25,882 nt of DNA from an uncultured bacterium (lineage in GTDB: Bacteria; Cyanobacteriota; Vampirovibrionia; Gastranaerophilales; Gastranaerophilaceae): positions 1 through 25,882 of the forward strand of contig CAMVQX010000006.1 in NCBI GenBank assembly GCA_947169755.1, in the 5' to 3' direction. Both the position numbers and the translations under genes were made by a program. The notes beneath the pieces are model-generated. The model worked only from the letters and a program-made list of their open reading frames with translations, made no database searches and was not told where the DNA came from. Positions 14,691 to 21,804 of the stretch are shown in pieces; within the stretch, counting starts at the first letter, position 1; every line of letters starts with the position of its first letter.

Positions 14691-16460
14691 ATGCTATTAG
14701 ACACAGTTAATGTATTGAACAAAGTGAATAATCCGCAAGATTTAAAAACATTATCCATCAGCGAATTAAATACACTTGCTGATGAAATGCGTGAACTTAT
14801 TATCAAAAAAGTAAATACAACAGGCGGTCATATGGGCCCGAACTTAGGTATTTTGGAAGCTACAATTGCATTCCACTATGTATTCAATTCACCCTACGAC
14901 AAAATAGTTTTTGATGTCTCACATCAATGCTACCCGCACAAAATTTTGACAGGCAGGAAGGAAGGATTCTTAAATCCTGATAGTTATTTAAAATACACAG
15001 GATACACCGCACCGGAAGAAAGTGAACACGATCTTTTTAAAGTCGGACACACATCTACTGCGGCAAGTCTTGCTTGCGGTCTTGCAAAAGCCAGAGATTT
15101 GAAAGGCGAAGACGGAAATGTTGTGGCACTTGTAGGTGACGGTTCATTGAGTGGCGGCGAAGCTTTGGAAGGACTTGATAATGCCGCAACTCTAAATTCA
15201 AATATTATTATAATAATCAATGACAACGATATGTCTATTGCAGAAAACCACGGCGGTGTATATAAAAACTTGCAAGAACTAAGAGAAACAAACGGACAAA
15301 GTCAAAACAACTTCTTTAAAACACTTGGTTTTGACTATTATTACGTTGATGAAGGAAACAATATCGAAAAATTGATTGAAACTTTCAAACAAGTAAAAGA
15401 TATTGACCATCCGACAATTGTTCATATACATACCCAAAAAGGTCACGGTTTGAAAGTCGCAGAAGAAAATAAAGAAGCTTTCCACTGGATTATGCCCGGA
15501 ACTCTGGATGAAAATTCTTCAGAAAACACAGAATATCCTGAAAGTTATTCATCTTTAACACTCGATTTTATTTTGAATAAAGCAAAAGAAGATGAAAAAT
15601 TGATGGTAGTAAATGCTGCAACTCCCGGGGTATTTGGGTTTTCTTCTGATATCAGAGCCAAACTCGGCAAACATTATACAGATGTTGGTATCGCTGAAGA
15701 ACATGCAGTTGCATATTCATCAGCTCTTGCAAAAGGCGGAGCAAAACCGATATTTGCTGTTATGAGTTCTTTTGTACAAAGGACTTATGATCAGATGTCA
15801 CAGGATTTGTGTTTGAATAATTCTCCGCTTGCTATGCTTGTGTACTGGGGCGGAATTTCAGGTCAAGATTGTACACACCTTTGTGTATTTGATATTCCTC
15901 TAATTAGCAATATTCCGAATATGGTTTATTTAGCACCCACAAACAAGGAAGAATATCTTTCAATGCTTGAATACGCATATAACCAAAACGAACGCCCTGT
16001 TGCAATAAGAGTTCCTAATTGTGATTTGATTTCAACAGGCTCAAGTGACAACACTGATTATTCTCAATTAAACAAATACAAAATGGTTGAAAAAGGTGGA
16101 AAAGTTGCCATTATCGGCTTGGGTGATTTCTTTGAATTGGGACGCAAAGCAAAAGAAGAAATCAAAAATCGCTTCGGTATAGATTCAACTTTAATCAATC
16201 CAAGATTTATTACAGGAATTGATGAAGATATGTTGGAAAGTTTAAAATCTGACCATGATGTCGTAATTACCTTGGAAAACGGTGTTTTAGACGGCGGTTT
16301 CGGAGAAAAAATCACAAGATTCTACGGAAATTCAAATATGAAAGTTTTGAATTACGGTGCTAAGAAAGAATTTACCGACAGAGTTCCTGAAAATATTCTT
16401 TATGACAGATACCGTTTGAAACCTGAATTGATAGCCGAGGATTTAAAATCACTTATATAA
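14691..16460 (+). CDS. 1-deoxy-D-xylulose-5-phosphate synthase-like thiamine-diphosphate enzyme
   Basis: 589 residues with all three transketolase-type parts. The N-terminal part has GGHMGPNLG (H47), DVSHQCYPHKILTGR and GHTST. The ThDP motif runs from GDGS (149-152) to NDNDMSIAENHGG. The pyrimidine-binding domain has DVGIAEEHAV with the activating Glu, and the C-terminal part has ENGVLDGGFGEK. DXS condenses pyruvate with glyceraldehyde-3-phosphate to DXP for the MEP isoprenoid pathway, thiamine and pyridoxal. This copy is shorter than typical DXS (about 620-640) and departs from it at several motifs (DVSHQ for DVGHQ, GHTST for GHSST, GDGSLSGGEA for GDGAMTAGMA). It may therefore be the divergent DXS-like paralogue found in gut anaerobes and not the housekeeping enzyme. 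Confidence 0.85.
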   Translation: MLLDTVNVLNKVNNPQDLKTLSISELNTLADEMRELIIKKVNTTGGHMGPNLGILEATIAFHYVFNSPYDKIVFDVSHQCYPHKILTGRKEGFLNPDSYLKYTGYTAPEESEHDLFKVGHTSTAASLACGLAKARDLKGEDGNVVALVGDGSLSGGEALEGLDNAATLNSNIIIIINDNDMSIAENHGGVYKNLQELRETNGQSQNNFFKTLGFDYYYVDEGNNIEKLIETFKQVKDIDHPTIVHIHTQKGHGLKVAEENKEAFHWIMPGTLDENSSENTEYPESYSSLTLDFILNKAKEDEKLMVVNAATPGVFGFSSDIRAKLGKHYTDVGIAEEHAVAYSSALAKGGAKPIFAVMSSFVQRTYDQMSQDLCLNNSPLAMLVYWGGISGQDCTHLCVFDIPLISNIPNMVYLAPTNKEEYLSMLEYAYNQNERPVAIRVPNCDLISTGSSDNTDYSQLNKYKMVEKGGKVAIIGLGDFFELGRKAKEEIKNRFGIDSTLINPRFITGIDEDMLESLKSDHDVVITLENGVLDGGFGEKITRFYGNSNMKVLNYGAKKEFTDRVPENILYDRYRLKPELIAEDLKSLI

Positions 16461-16465
16461 AAAGG

Positions 16466-16487
16466 CGGAGCGCAAGCTCCGTTTTTT
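16466..16487. terminator. Terminator shared by the convergent DXS-like and tag genes
   Basis: CGGAGC (16466-16471), loop GCAA, GCTCCG (16476-16481), then six T's. Upstream A's at 16458-16463 supply a T-run on the other strand, so it can serve both genes. The tag stop codon overlaps its T-tract. Confidence 0.85.
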
Positions 16488-17091
16488 ATTTTTCCAAAAA
16501 TCTGCGTTTTTTAATTGTCGGATATTTTGAATTTATAAATTCAAACCTCGGACAATTCTTGCCGTGGTCGTTTATTACTCCGATAGCTTGCAGGAATGAA
16601 TATACGGTAACTGTGCCGAGATATTTAAACCCGCGTTTTTTCAAATCTTTTGAAATTTTATCTGATAAACCGTTGCTTGCGGGGATAATACCCTCACTAT
16701 GTTTATCATAAATGATTGTTTTGTTATCGGAATAAGCCCAAATATAATTGGAAAAACTTTCAAATTCTTCTCTTATTTTTTGAAAACATTTTGCGTTATT
16801 TATTACGGCTTCAATTTTTCGGCGGGATTTTATCATACCTTCTGTCTGCATAATCCGTTCGATGTCTTTTTCTGTGTATTGTGAGACCAAATTGTATTGA
16901 AAATTGTCAAAACATTCGTTTAAAATTTCGCGTTTATTAATTACAATATCCCAGCTCAAACCGCATTGCATAGCTTCAAGCATCAAAAATTCAAAAAGCT
17001 TGCAATCGTCAAAAACCGGCACACCCCACTCTTGCGTGTGGTATTTTTTGTTTATTTCTGACGCATTATCCCAATAACCGCAATAAGACAT
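16486..17091 (-). CDS. tag: DNA-3-methyladenine glycosylase I
   Basis: 201 residues, close to the usual 185-200. It excises 3-methyladenine from alkylated DNA as the first step of base-excision repair. Landmarks: zinc-snap ligands C4 and H18 at the N-terminus with H176 and C180 (NDHGKNC) at the other end; YHTQEWGVP; the catalytic Glu at E39 in LEAMQCGLSW; and KKRGFKYLGT with YSFLQAIGVINDH. All match E. coli Tag positions closely. No Shine-Dalgarno is evident. The gene is convergent with the DXS-like gene, and the phospholipase-like gene lies 72 bp upstream on the same strand. Confidence 0.95.
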   Translation of the reverse strand: MSYCGYWDNASEINKKYHTQEWGVPVFDDCKLFEFLMLEAMQCGLSWDIVINKREILNECFDNFQYNLVSQYTEKDIERIMQTEGMIKSRRKIEAVINNAKCFQKIREEFESFSNYIWAYSDNKTIIYDKHSEGIIPASNGLSDKISKDLKKRGFKYLGTVTVYSFLQAIGVINDHGKNCPRFEFINSKYPTIKKRRFLEK

Positions 17092-17163
17092 ACTTATATG
17101 AAAATAAAAAATAAGAGATTTGTAAAGTAAAAATTTAATTATAGTTATTTGTCAAGTTTTAGC

Positions 17164-17811
17164 CTAACCTATGGACTTTATAAGTGCCAGAAATTTCCTG
17201 GTGGCACTTGTTGCCAAATTTATTGCATTTTGAGCAATTATATCCCAATCATCAATGTTTGTCATATTTGGCGTTTGATTTTTTTGTGAAATGCTTATTA
17301 CTTCATCAAATAGCGTTTCCAATGTTTTAGATTTTAAATCTAAAGGTTTTGTTTGGGCATAAAAATCATTACTTCTGCCGAAAATATCCATTTCAAATTT
17401 GTGATGGGATTTCTTTTCCAAAGCTTTTTTAATTATAGAGCCACTGTCAATATGATTTGGCTGTGTCATATCTTGAAGATAATGTAGGGCTCTTCCTGCT
17501 TCGCTAAAACCTTGTTCCAAGTTTTTTAATTTTAATGATTCATACATCTTTTTTAAATGCAATTGGTACATATATTTTGCATTATGAGTTTTGGTATAAT
17601 CAAGATAACTTTTAATTCTGTCATTTGGATAATAAAAATGTTTTTGACCATACAAAAAGAATTCATCAAAATCAGGTTTCTGAACAGCTTGTTCAATTGC
17701 AGAAATTATAGATTCAGGTAAGTTGCTTAAAATTGCTGATTTTCTTAAAATATCAGCGTGCATTTTATAATGCCATCCAAATTGTGTATTATCTGTATTT
17801 TTAACTATCAC
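17164..17811 (-). CDS. Zinc-dependent phospholipase C/S1-P1 nuclease-like protein, no signal peptide
   Basis: 215 residues. The trinuclear zinc pattern of bacterial zinc phospholipase C can be traced: H14 (or H18) in GWHYKMHADI, D47/D49, H58 in YGQKHFYYP, H110-x3-D114-x5-H120 in ALHYLQDMTQPNH, and H136-x3-E140 in HHKFE. The H-x3-D, D-x5-H and H-x3-E spacings equal those of the classical enzyme (H118/D122/H128, H142/E146). Substrate could be phospholipid or nucleic acid. The start is GTG, with AGGAG eight bases upstream and an in-frame stop six codons further up, so no N-terminal signal peptide can be added. That is odd for a family usually secreted. Two genes lie downstream on the same strand (this one, then tag). 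Confidence 0.8.
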   Translation of the reverse strand: MIVKNTDNTQFGWHYKMHADILRKSAILSNLPESIISAIEQAVQKPDFDEFFLYGQKHFYYPNDRIKSYLDYTKTHNAKYMYQLHLKKMYESLKLKNLEQGFSEAGRALHYLQDMTQPNHIDSGSIIKKALEKKSHHKFEMDIFGRSNDFYAQTKPLDLKSKTLETLFDEVISISQKNQTPNMTNIDDWDIIAQNAINLATSATRKFLALIKSIG

Positions 17812-17933
17812 AAGAGAATCTCCTGATTGTTAAAAAAAACTAAAAAAAAATTTTTTTGCTATTAACACTTTGTTTTATCCGTCCGCAAAATCCTCTGAAC
17901 CCTGAAAAAGGGTTAAAATCCATCTGTAACAAA

Positions 17934-17972
17934 ATTATAGTCCGACAACCGAGATGGTCATCGGACTATAAT
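17934..17972 (-). terminator. Intrinsic terminator of tRNA-Ser
   Basis: ATTATAGTCCGA and TCGGACTATAAT form a 12-bp stem around a 15-nt loop, starting one base after the tRNA 3' end. On the minus strand it is followed by TTTTG. It is well placed to end tRNA-Ser transcription. Confidence 0.8.
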
Positions 17973-17973
17973 T

Positions 17974-18062
17974 CGGAGTGACAGGGATTTGAACCCTGGA
18001 TGCAGGTTGCCCCACATAACACCTTAGCAGGGTGCCGCCTTCAGCCACTCGGCCATCACTCC
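17974..18062 (-). tRNA. tRNA-Ser (GCU anticodon)
   Basis: On the minus strand the gene begins GGAGTGATGGCCGAGTGGCT and ends with acceptor TCACTCC plus discriminator G. The anticodon loop is CTGCTAA, giving anticodon GCU for AGC/AGU codons. A long variable arm makes it class II, 89 nt, as expected for Ser. The T-arm GGTTCAAATCC is intact. CCA is not encoded, since AAT follows the discriminator. Confidence 0.97.
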
Positions 18063-18072
18063 ATGCCAAACT

Positions 18073-18101
18073 ATGATAGCATAAATATTTTTTTTCGTAA
18101 A
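18073..18101 (-). promoter_or_regulatory. Promoter of tRNA-Ser
   Basis: On the minus strand TTTACG (18101-18096), a 17-bp spacer with an A8 run, then TGC TATCAT (18078-18073), 10 bp before the tRNA 5' end. Confidence 0.7.
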
Positions 18102-18107
18102 CCCTTG

Positions 18108-18137
18108 TTGACCATACCCAAAAAATAAGGTAGAATA
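18108..18137 (+). promoter_or_regulatory. Promoter of the bifunctional nuclease-family gene
   Basis: TTGACC (18108-18113), an 18-bp spacer and TAGAAT (18132-18137). It is back to back with the tRNA-Ser promoter. Confidence 0.65.
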
Positions 18138-18158
18138 CCATTAGAAAGGCAAAATGCT

Positions 18159-18674
18159 ATGATAGAAATGAAAGTTATGGGCATTGCCCTGGATACAAGA
18201 ACAGGTTCCCCAATTGTCGTCTTGCACGACAAAGAAAACAGAAAGGCACTGCCTATATGGATTGGCTCTGCTGAAGCAAGCGCAATTATCAGAAAAATCG
18301 AAAATCTTAATGTGGCTCGCCCTATGACTCATGATTTGATTATTAATATTATTGAAAAAACAGGATATAAACTCGACAGAATAGAAATTAACGATGTCGA
18401 AAAAGATACATATTACGCAACCATGTTTTTGAAAGATGATAAAGATAATTTTATTGAAATAGATTCACGCCCCTCTGATGCGATTGCTGTTGCAATTAGA
18501 GTTGATGCACCTATATTTGTTACAGCAAATGTTATTTCTAACGGCTCTGTATCTACAGATTCTGCAAAAGATGAAGAAGAAGCTCAAGAATTTAAAAAAT
18601 TTGTCCAAAGCATAAAACCGTCAGATTTTGAAAAAATGCTTAAAGACAACGAGCACCACGAAAGTGATCAGTAA
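18159..18674 (+). CDS. Bifunctional nuclease (BFN/DUF151) family protein
   Basis: 171 residues. The family core spans about 1-130: the N-terminal VMGIALDTRTGSPIVVLHD strand region, LPIWIGSAEASAI, RPMTHDLIINII, and DSRPSDAIAVAIRVDAPIFV, all typical of DUF151. Plant and archaeal/bacterial members have been described as having DNase and RNase activity, but activity of bacterial homologues is not firmly established. The C-terminus is an acidic tail ending HHESDQ. A weak GAAAGG lies 9 nt before the ATG, and a good promoter precedes it. It is followed by a strong hairpin and appears monocistronic. Confidence 0.9.
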   Translation: MIEMKVMGIALDTRTGSPIVVLHDKENRKALPIWIGSAEASAIIRKIENLNVARPMTHDLIINIIEKTGYKLDRIEINDVEKDTYYATMFLKDDKDNFIEIDSRPSDAIAVAIRVDAPIFVTANVISNGSVSTDSAKDEEEAQEFKKFVQSIKPSDFEKMLKDNEHHESDQ

Positions 18675-18700
18675 ATTGTTAAAATTGTAACAAATTTTTT

Positions 18701-18732
18701 AAAACCTGAAAAAATGTATTTTTTCAGGTTTT
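18701..18732 (+). terminator. 14-bp AT-rich hairpin terminator
   Basis: AAAACCTGAAAAAA (18701-18714), loop TGTA and TTTTTTCAGGTTTT (18719-18732) pair perfectly. A weaker stem with a trailing T6 (18676-18700) lies just before it. It ends the bifunctional nuclease-family gene. Confidence 0.8.
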
Positions 18733-18741
18733 AGTTTATAT

Positions 18742-18924
18742 ATGGAAAATATTAAAGCAATACAAGCACAAAATATTTATCGTGTTCATCCGGTGAACCT
18801 TTTTGAAAACCGCAAGCAACAAAATGCTCAAACAAATATATTTGCCGGAAATTCAGGATTTTCACCTTCGCATCCTGCTGTTCAAAGTCCAACAATAGCA
18901 AAAAGTTTGGATATTTTAGCTTAA
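18742..18924 (+). CDS. Small protein of unknown function
   Basis: 60 residues, rich in Asn, Gln, Ser and Pro (NLFENRKQQNAQTNIFAGNS then SPSHPAVQSP), no membrane segment, probably disordered. The ATG lies only 10 nt after the terminator stem with no ribosome-binding site, which weakens the call. The composition resembles the Asn/Gln/Pro-rich N-terminus of the 626-residue protein nearby and differs from random AT-rich frames. It could be a lineage-specific small protein. Confidence 0.45.
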   Translation: MENIKAIQAQNIYRVHPVNLFENRKQQNAQTNIFAGNSGFSPSHPAVQSPTIAKSLDILA

Positions 18925-19005
18925 TATTTCTTCATATTCCTGAGTATATTAGGCAATTTTTAGGGAATAAAATACTTAATATATATACAGGGAATTGGAG
19001 TAATT

Positions 19006-19206
19006 ATGGCTATAAATTTTGCAATACAGGGAATAAACGGGACAAGAGGCGCAGTACCTATTTATCAAGTTGAAAATACGGGAAAGAATTTTGTTAAAAA
19101 TACTTTTAACTTTGGTAATGCAAATCCTTGTCAACCTGAAGGCAGAGTTTATGACAACGCTCTGGGAGATCCTACAAAAGGCGTTAATCTCTACTGTTTA
19201 GGGTAA
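19006..19206 (+). CDS. Small Asn/Gly-rich protein of unknown function
   Basis: 66 residues with two Cys (NPCQPEGRVYDN and the C-terminal LYCLG). GGAG five bases before the ATG supports translation, and a good hairpin with T-run follows the stop. The product is soluble with no signal peptide. It has a non-random, balanced composition (FGNANPCQPEGRVYDNALGD) and looks like a genuine lineage-specific small protein. No function is known to me. Confidence 0.65.
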   Translation: MAINFAIQGINGTRGAVPIYQVENTGKNFVKNTFNFGNANPCQPEGRVYDNALGDPTKGVNLYCLG

Positions 19207-19209
19207 AAT

Positions 19210-19392
19210 TTAGCTTAATAAAAAATTGTGTTTGGTATTCGTATTGAATACCAAATTTGTTTTTTCAAAGATATTGTTATAGGCTTGCGGTGCTGTATAA
19301 CGCCTCAAGTCTATTTTTGTGTCTTTTTCTTTGAATCCGCAAAGACCTACTATTTTGTCATCATCGTCAAATAATTTTTTTAGAAATTCCAT
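19210..19392 (-). CDS. Small protein of unknown function (possible)
   Basis: 60 residues starting MEFLKKLFDDDDKIVGLCGF. On the minus strand AAGGAAG sits about six bases before the ATG, a credible start. The C-terminal codons run through the hairpin at 19231-19255, which acts as terminator for the gene on the other strand, and this lowers confidence. No membrane segment and no recognised family. Its start region is divergent from the DUF1858 gene's. Confidence 0.5.
   Translation of the reverse strand: MEFLKKLFDDDDKIVGLCGFKEKDTKIDLRRYTAPQAYNNIFEKTNLVFNTNTKHNFLLS
19231..19267 (+). terminator. Terminator after the 66-residue protein gene
   Basis: TTTGGTATTC (19231-19240), loop GTATT, GAATACCAAA (19246-19255), then TTTGTTTTTT. 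A perfect 10-bp stem and T-rich tail on the plus strand. Confidence 0.75.
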
Positions 19393-19460
19393 AAATTCTT
19401 CCTTTTTGTTGTATAATGTATTTAAGGTTAGAAATCAAAAAGTCAATAAGGAGAACGGAT

Positions 19461-19661
19461 ATGACAAAAATTACTAAGGATATGAACATTATGGACATTG
19501 TTCAAGCTTGTCCTGAAAGTGTTGCTGTATTTCAAAAATATGGTTTAGGCTGCATAGGATGTGCTGCCGCTCATTTTGAGAATTTAGAAGCCGGAGCAAA
19601 AGTTCACGGTTTTGATCCTGATGCAATGGTTGCAGATATCAATGCATTGATGGCTGAATAA
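19461..19661 (+). CDS. DUF1858 domain protein
   Basis: 66 residues. The frame is open from 19416, but AAGGAG at 19448-19453, seven bases before the ATG at 19461, and the domain boundary support this start. It matches the DUF1858 module (ITKDMNIMDIVQACPESVAV, then KYGLGCIGC and an AHFENLEAGAKVHG helix), which also occurs near the N-terminus of ScdA/RIC-type proteins and in hybrid-cluster contexts. C17 and the C31-x2-C34 pair could bind a metal or redox partner. A TATAAT at 19412-19417 is a plausible -10. It is cytoplasmic, probably in redox or Fe-S chemistry; the exact role is unknown. Confidence 0.85.
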   Translation: MTKITKDMNIMDIVQACPESVAVFQKYGLGCIGCAAAHFENLEAGAKVHGFDPDAMVADINALMAE

Positions 19662-19678
19662 CTAAATTAATAAAAGAA

Positions 19679-19707
19679 AAAGGGAACCTCAAACAGAGGT
19701 TCCCTTT
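19679..19707. terminator. Bidirectional terminator between convergent genes
   Basis: AAAGGGAACCTC (19679-19690), loop AAACA and GAGGTTCCCTTT (19696-19707) form a 12-bp perfect stem. The T-run is better on the minus strand (CCCTTTTTCTTTTA), so it mainly serves the 626-residue gene and also ends the DUF1858 gene. Confidence 0.85.
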
Positions 19708-19711
19708 ATAG

Positions 19712-21592
19712 TTATGAATTAGTTTTGTTTAAAAATCCTGCCATAGTCGGTTTATTGCCAATAATTCGAGTAGAAGAAATCTTAACTTCATTAGCCATTT
19801 TTTCAGCTTTTTCTTTTTCTACTGCTTTTTTAGTCATTTTTTCACAATATCTTGCAAGCCACATCATAAACGCAGGTACAAGTACAAGTGTTGATGCAAA
19901 ACCGAACGCACTGTTAAATGTCTTAGCTCTGTTTACAAACTTGTTATCAGCCGAAGAGAATACTGTGTATATCTTTTCAAGTTCGTTTGAACCTTTTGCT
20001 TTTTCAAATGCCTTATTTATTTCTTCCATAGTAGCATCTTTCAAAGATTTACCACTGAATTTCTTCATTATTTTTTCAGCATTTTCTTGGACTGTCTTAT
20101 CAATATTCAAGACTTTTTTAACGTTTCCGCCATTTTCTTCCAAGAATTTAAAGAATCCGTTTATGCCTTCTTTGTATTCATTTATCTTACTGTATTTAGA
20201 TACCAATTGATCACTAGAGAGAACCTCTATACCGCTGCCTGCTGAGAAGTAGTTCTTGAATTTGTTAAAGAAGCTCTTAGAGTGATCTTGCGGTTTGATA
20301 TTCAAAGCAAGACCGGAGATTTTTGCAAATGCGTTAGAGAAACCTCTTGATAAAGCTTTAGCAAAGAATAATATTGCAGTAAAACTTGTAATATCACGAA
20401 CTAATATTTCCTTTTTCTCTTTGTCGCTTTTTGCATTGATATAACGCGGTGGGAGTGTAAATCCAAACAACAATGTTAACATAGCATTTACAGACATTGA
20501 AGCTCCGTTAAATTCGAATACATTTAATAATTTGTTCAATTTACCCTCTTTTTGGGCAAATTTACCTATACCTGTAGTGAAACCGCCGGTAAATGAAACA
20601 TCTTTTTTATTATCTTTAGTTTCTTCAGGAGCTTCCAAACCTTTCAAGCCGGGGTCATGCTTCAATCCTAAGTTGTATAATTTCGGTATGATTGTATAGA
20701 ACCCGACAACGGCACTCCACATGCCCAAGTTAGATAATACTCTTGTGCCGGATCTGTGAAGATTGAATTTTTTGATATACGTTGCAACATCTTCAGATGA
20801 ATGTTTATTGATATGTTTTAAGGCATCGCCCGTATAATCAGTTAAACTTTGGATGACACGATTGATACTTGTATTTACTTTCTTGTCACCTATCGTCATT
20901 ACTGCTGCCATTTCATTATTTGAAGCTGCAGTATTAGCTTTTCTTATTTTCATGAACTTCTCAACAAGTCCGCCGATTTGTTGCTTAGAAACTTTCTTTC
21001 TGCCGCCAGCCCTTAATTCTTCAGCTTTTATAAGTCCGGTTGCAAATTCTTCTGCTTGTCTGTTTAATTCGCTTTCAACAAGATTATTTTCGGTAGAATT
21101 AGCAAGTACATTTTTGAAAACTTGTGTGTAGTAACCTTTTTTAAATTCACTTATATTTTTTATTTGTCCTGGGTTTTTAGAAGCATATTCGGCAAAATGC
21201 CCGCCCAATGCGTTAATGTGACTTACATGGACATTGTTAGCTGTTCCTGATGTTTTCTTAATTATACTGAGTAATCCCAGAGGAATTAAAAATGCGCTAG
21301 GACCGCTCAATAATTCTCTGATACCTTCACGTCTTGCAAATTCCCAGTTCAAAGGACCGGTTTTGTTTCCGTCCTCATCTTTAGGTCTGTTACGATTTAA
21401 ACCCTCGTATATTCTTGGGGCAACCATGCCGATACCGTCTTGAGCTATGAATGACGCAGCAAAACCACCCTTATCAACAAAATCCATTAGGGTAACAACA
21501 GGATTAAAGCTTCCTGTAAAGGAAGGCTGTTGATTATTGGGTAAATTGTTTTTACGCACTGTTAAGTTTTGATTTACTGCTTCTACCGCCAT
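19712..21592 (-). CDS. Large membrane-associated protein with 'SFTG' motifs, unknown function
   Basis: 626 residues. The N-terminus is Asn/Gln-rich (QNLTVRKNNLPNNQQPSFTG) with no classical signal peptide, and a second SFTGGF occurs near residue 336. Hydrophobic segments appear near 95-112 (FLIPLGLLSII), 290-310 (MWSAVVGFYTIIP), 365-385 (AMLTLLFGFTLPP), 405-425 (TAILFFAKALS) and 580-600 (FASTLVLVPAFMMWLA), separated by charged helical stretches. Several weak membrane segments are thus likely, in or at the inner membrane. Proteins with an N-terminal PxFTG seem, from memory, to recur in gut Melainabacteria genomes without known function. GTAGGGA directly before the ATG is a weak ribosome-binding site. 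Confidence 0.85.
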   Translation of the reverse strand: MAVEAVNQNLTVRKNNLPNNQQPSFTGSFNPVVTLMDFVDKGGFAASFIAQDGIGMVAPRIYEGLNRNRPKDEDGNKTGPLNWEFARREGIRELLSGPSAFLIPLGLLSIIKKTSGTANNVHVSHINALGGHFAEYASKNPGQIKNISEFKKGYYTQVFKNVLANSTENNLVESELNRQAEEFATGLIKAEELRAGGRKKVSKQQIGGLVEKFMKIRKANTAASNNEMAAVMTIGDKKVNTSINRVIQSLTDYTGDALKHINKHSSEDVATYIKKFNLHRSGTRVLSNLGMWSAVVGFYTIIPKLYNLGLKHDPGLKGLEAPEETKDNKKDVSFTGGFTTGIGKFAQKEGKLNKLLNVFEFNGASMSVNAMLTLLFGFTLPPRYINAKSDKEKKEILVRDITSFTAILFFAKALSRGFSNAFAKISGLALNIKPQDHSKSFFNKFKNYFSAGSGIEVLSSDQLVSKYSKINEYKEGINGFFKFLEENGGNVKKVLNIDKTVQENAEKIMKKFSGKSLKDATMEEINKAFEKAKGSNELEKIYTVFSSADNKFVNRAKTFNSAFGFASTLVLVPAFMMWLARYCEKMTKKAVEKEKAEKMANEVKISSTRIIGNKPTMAGFLNKTNS

Positions 21593-21804
21593 GTCCCTAC
21601 TAAAAATTCATAACTACACATGTATTTAAAAACATCTTAATAACATTTATTGCCTTTTTGTTAAATAATTTTAAGAAAAATTAAATGTATTAAGTGTATT
21701 TATTATACTTAATCAATTAAATTTTTTCAAGGGATTTACTACAAATATAACAATAAGTTTACAAACTCGATTTTTACACTTATTTTCGTGATACAATACT
21801 CCAT
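21593..21804. other. Divergent AT-rich intergenic region with trmFO extended -10
   Basis: 212 bp between the divergent 626-residue protein and trmFO genes. It contains an extended -10, TGA TACAAT (21789-21797), ending 7 nt before the trmFO ATG, and an imperfectly spaced inverted repeat ATTAAGT/ACTTAAT around 21690-21715. No gene is seen in it. Confidence 0.5.

Noticed and set aside
17898..17914. 6-bp hairpin AACCCT/AGGGTT
   Set aside because: Short stem with no T-tract on either strand; the nearby 12-bp stem explains tRNA-Ser termination better.
19725..21443. Plus-strand frames opposite the 626-residue gene
   Set aside because: Hydrophobic, Ser/Phe-rich antisense frames without start signals; the minus-strand protein is the consistent reading.
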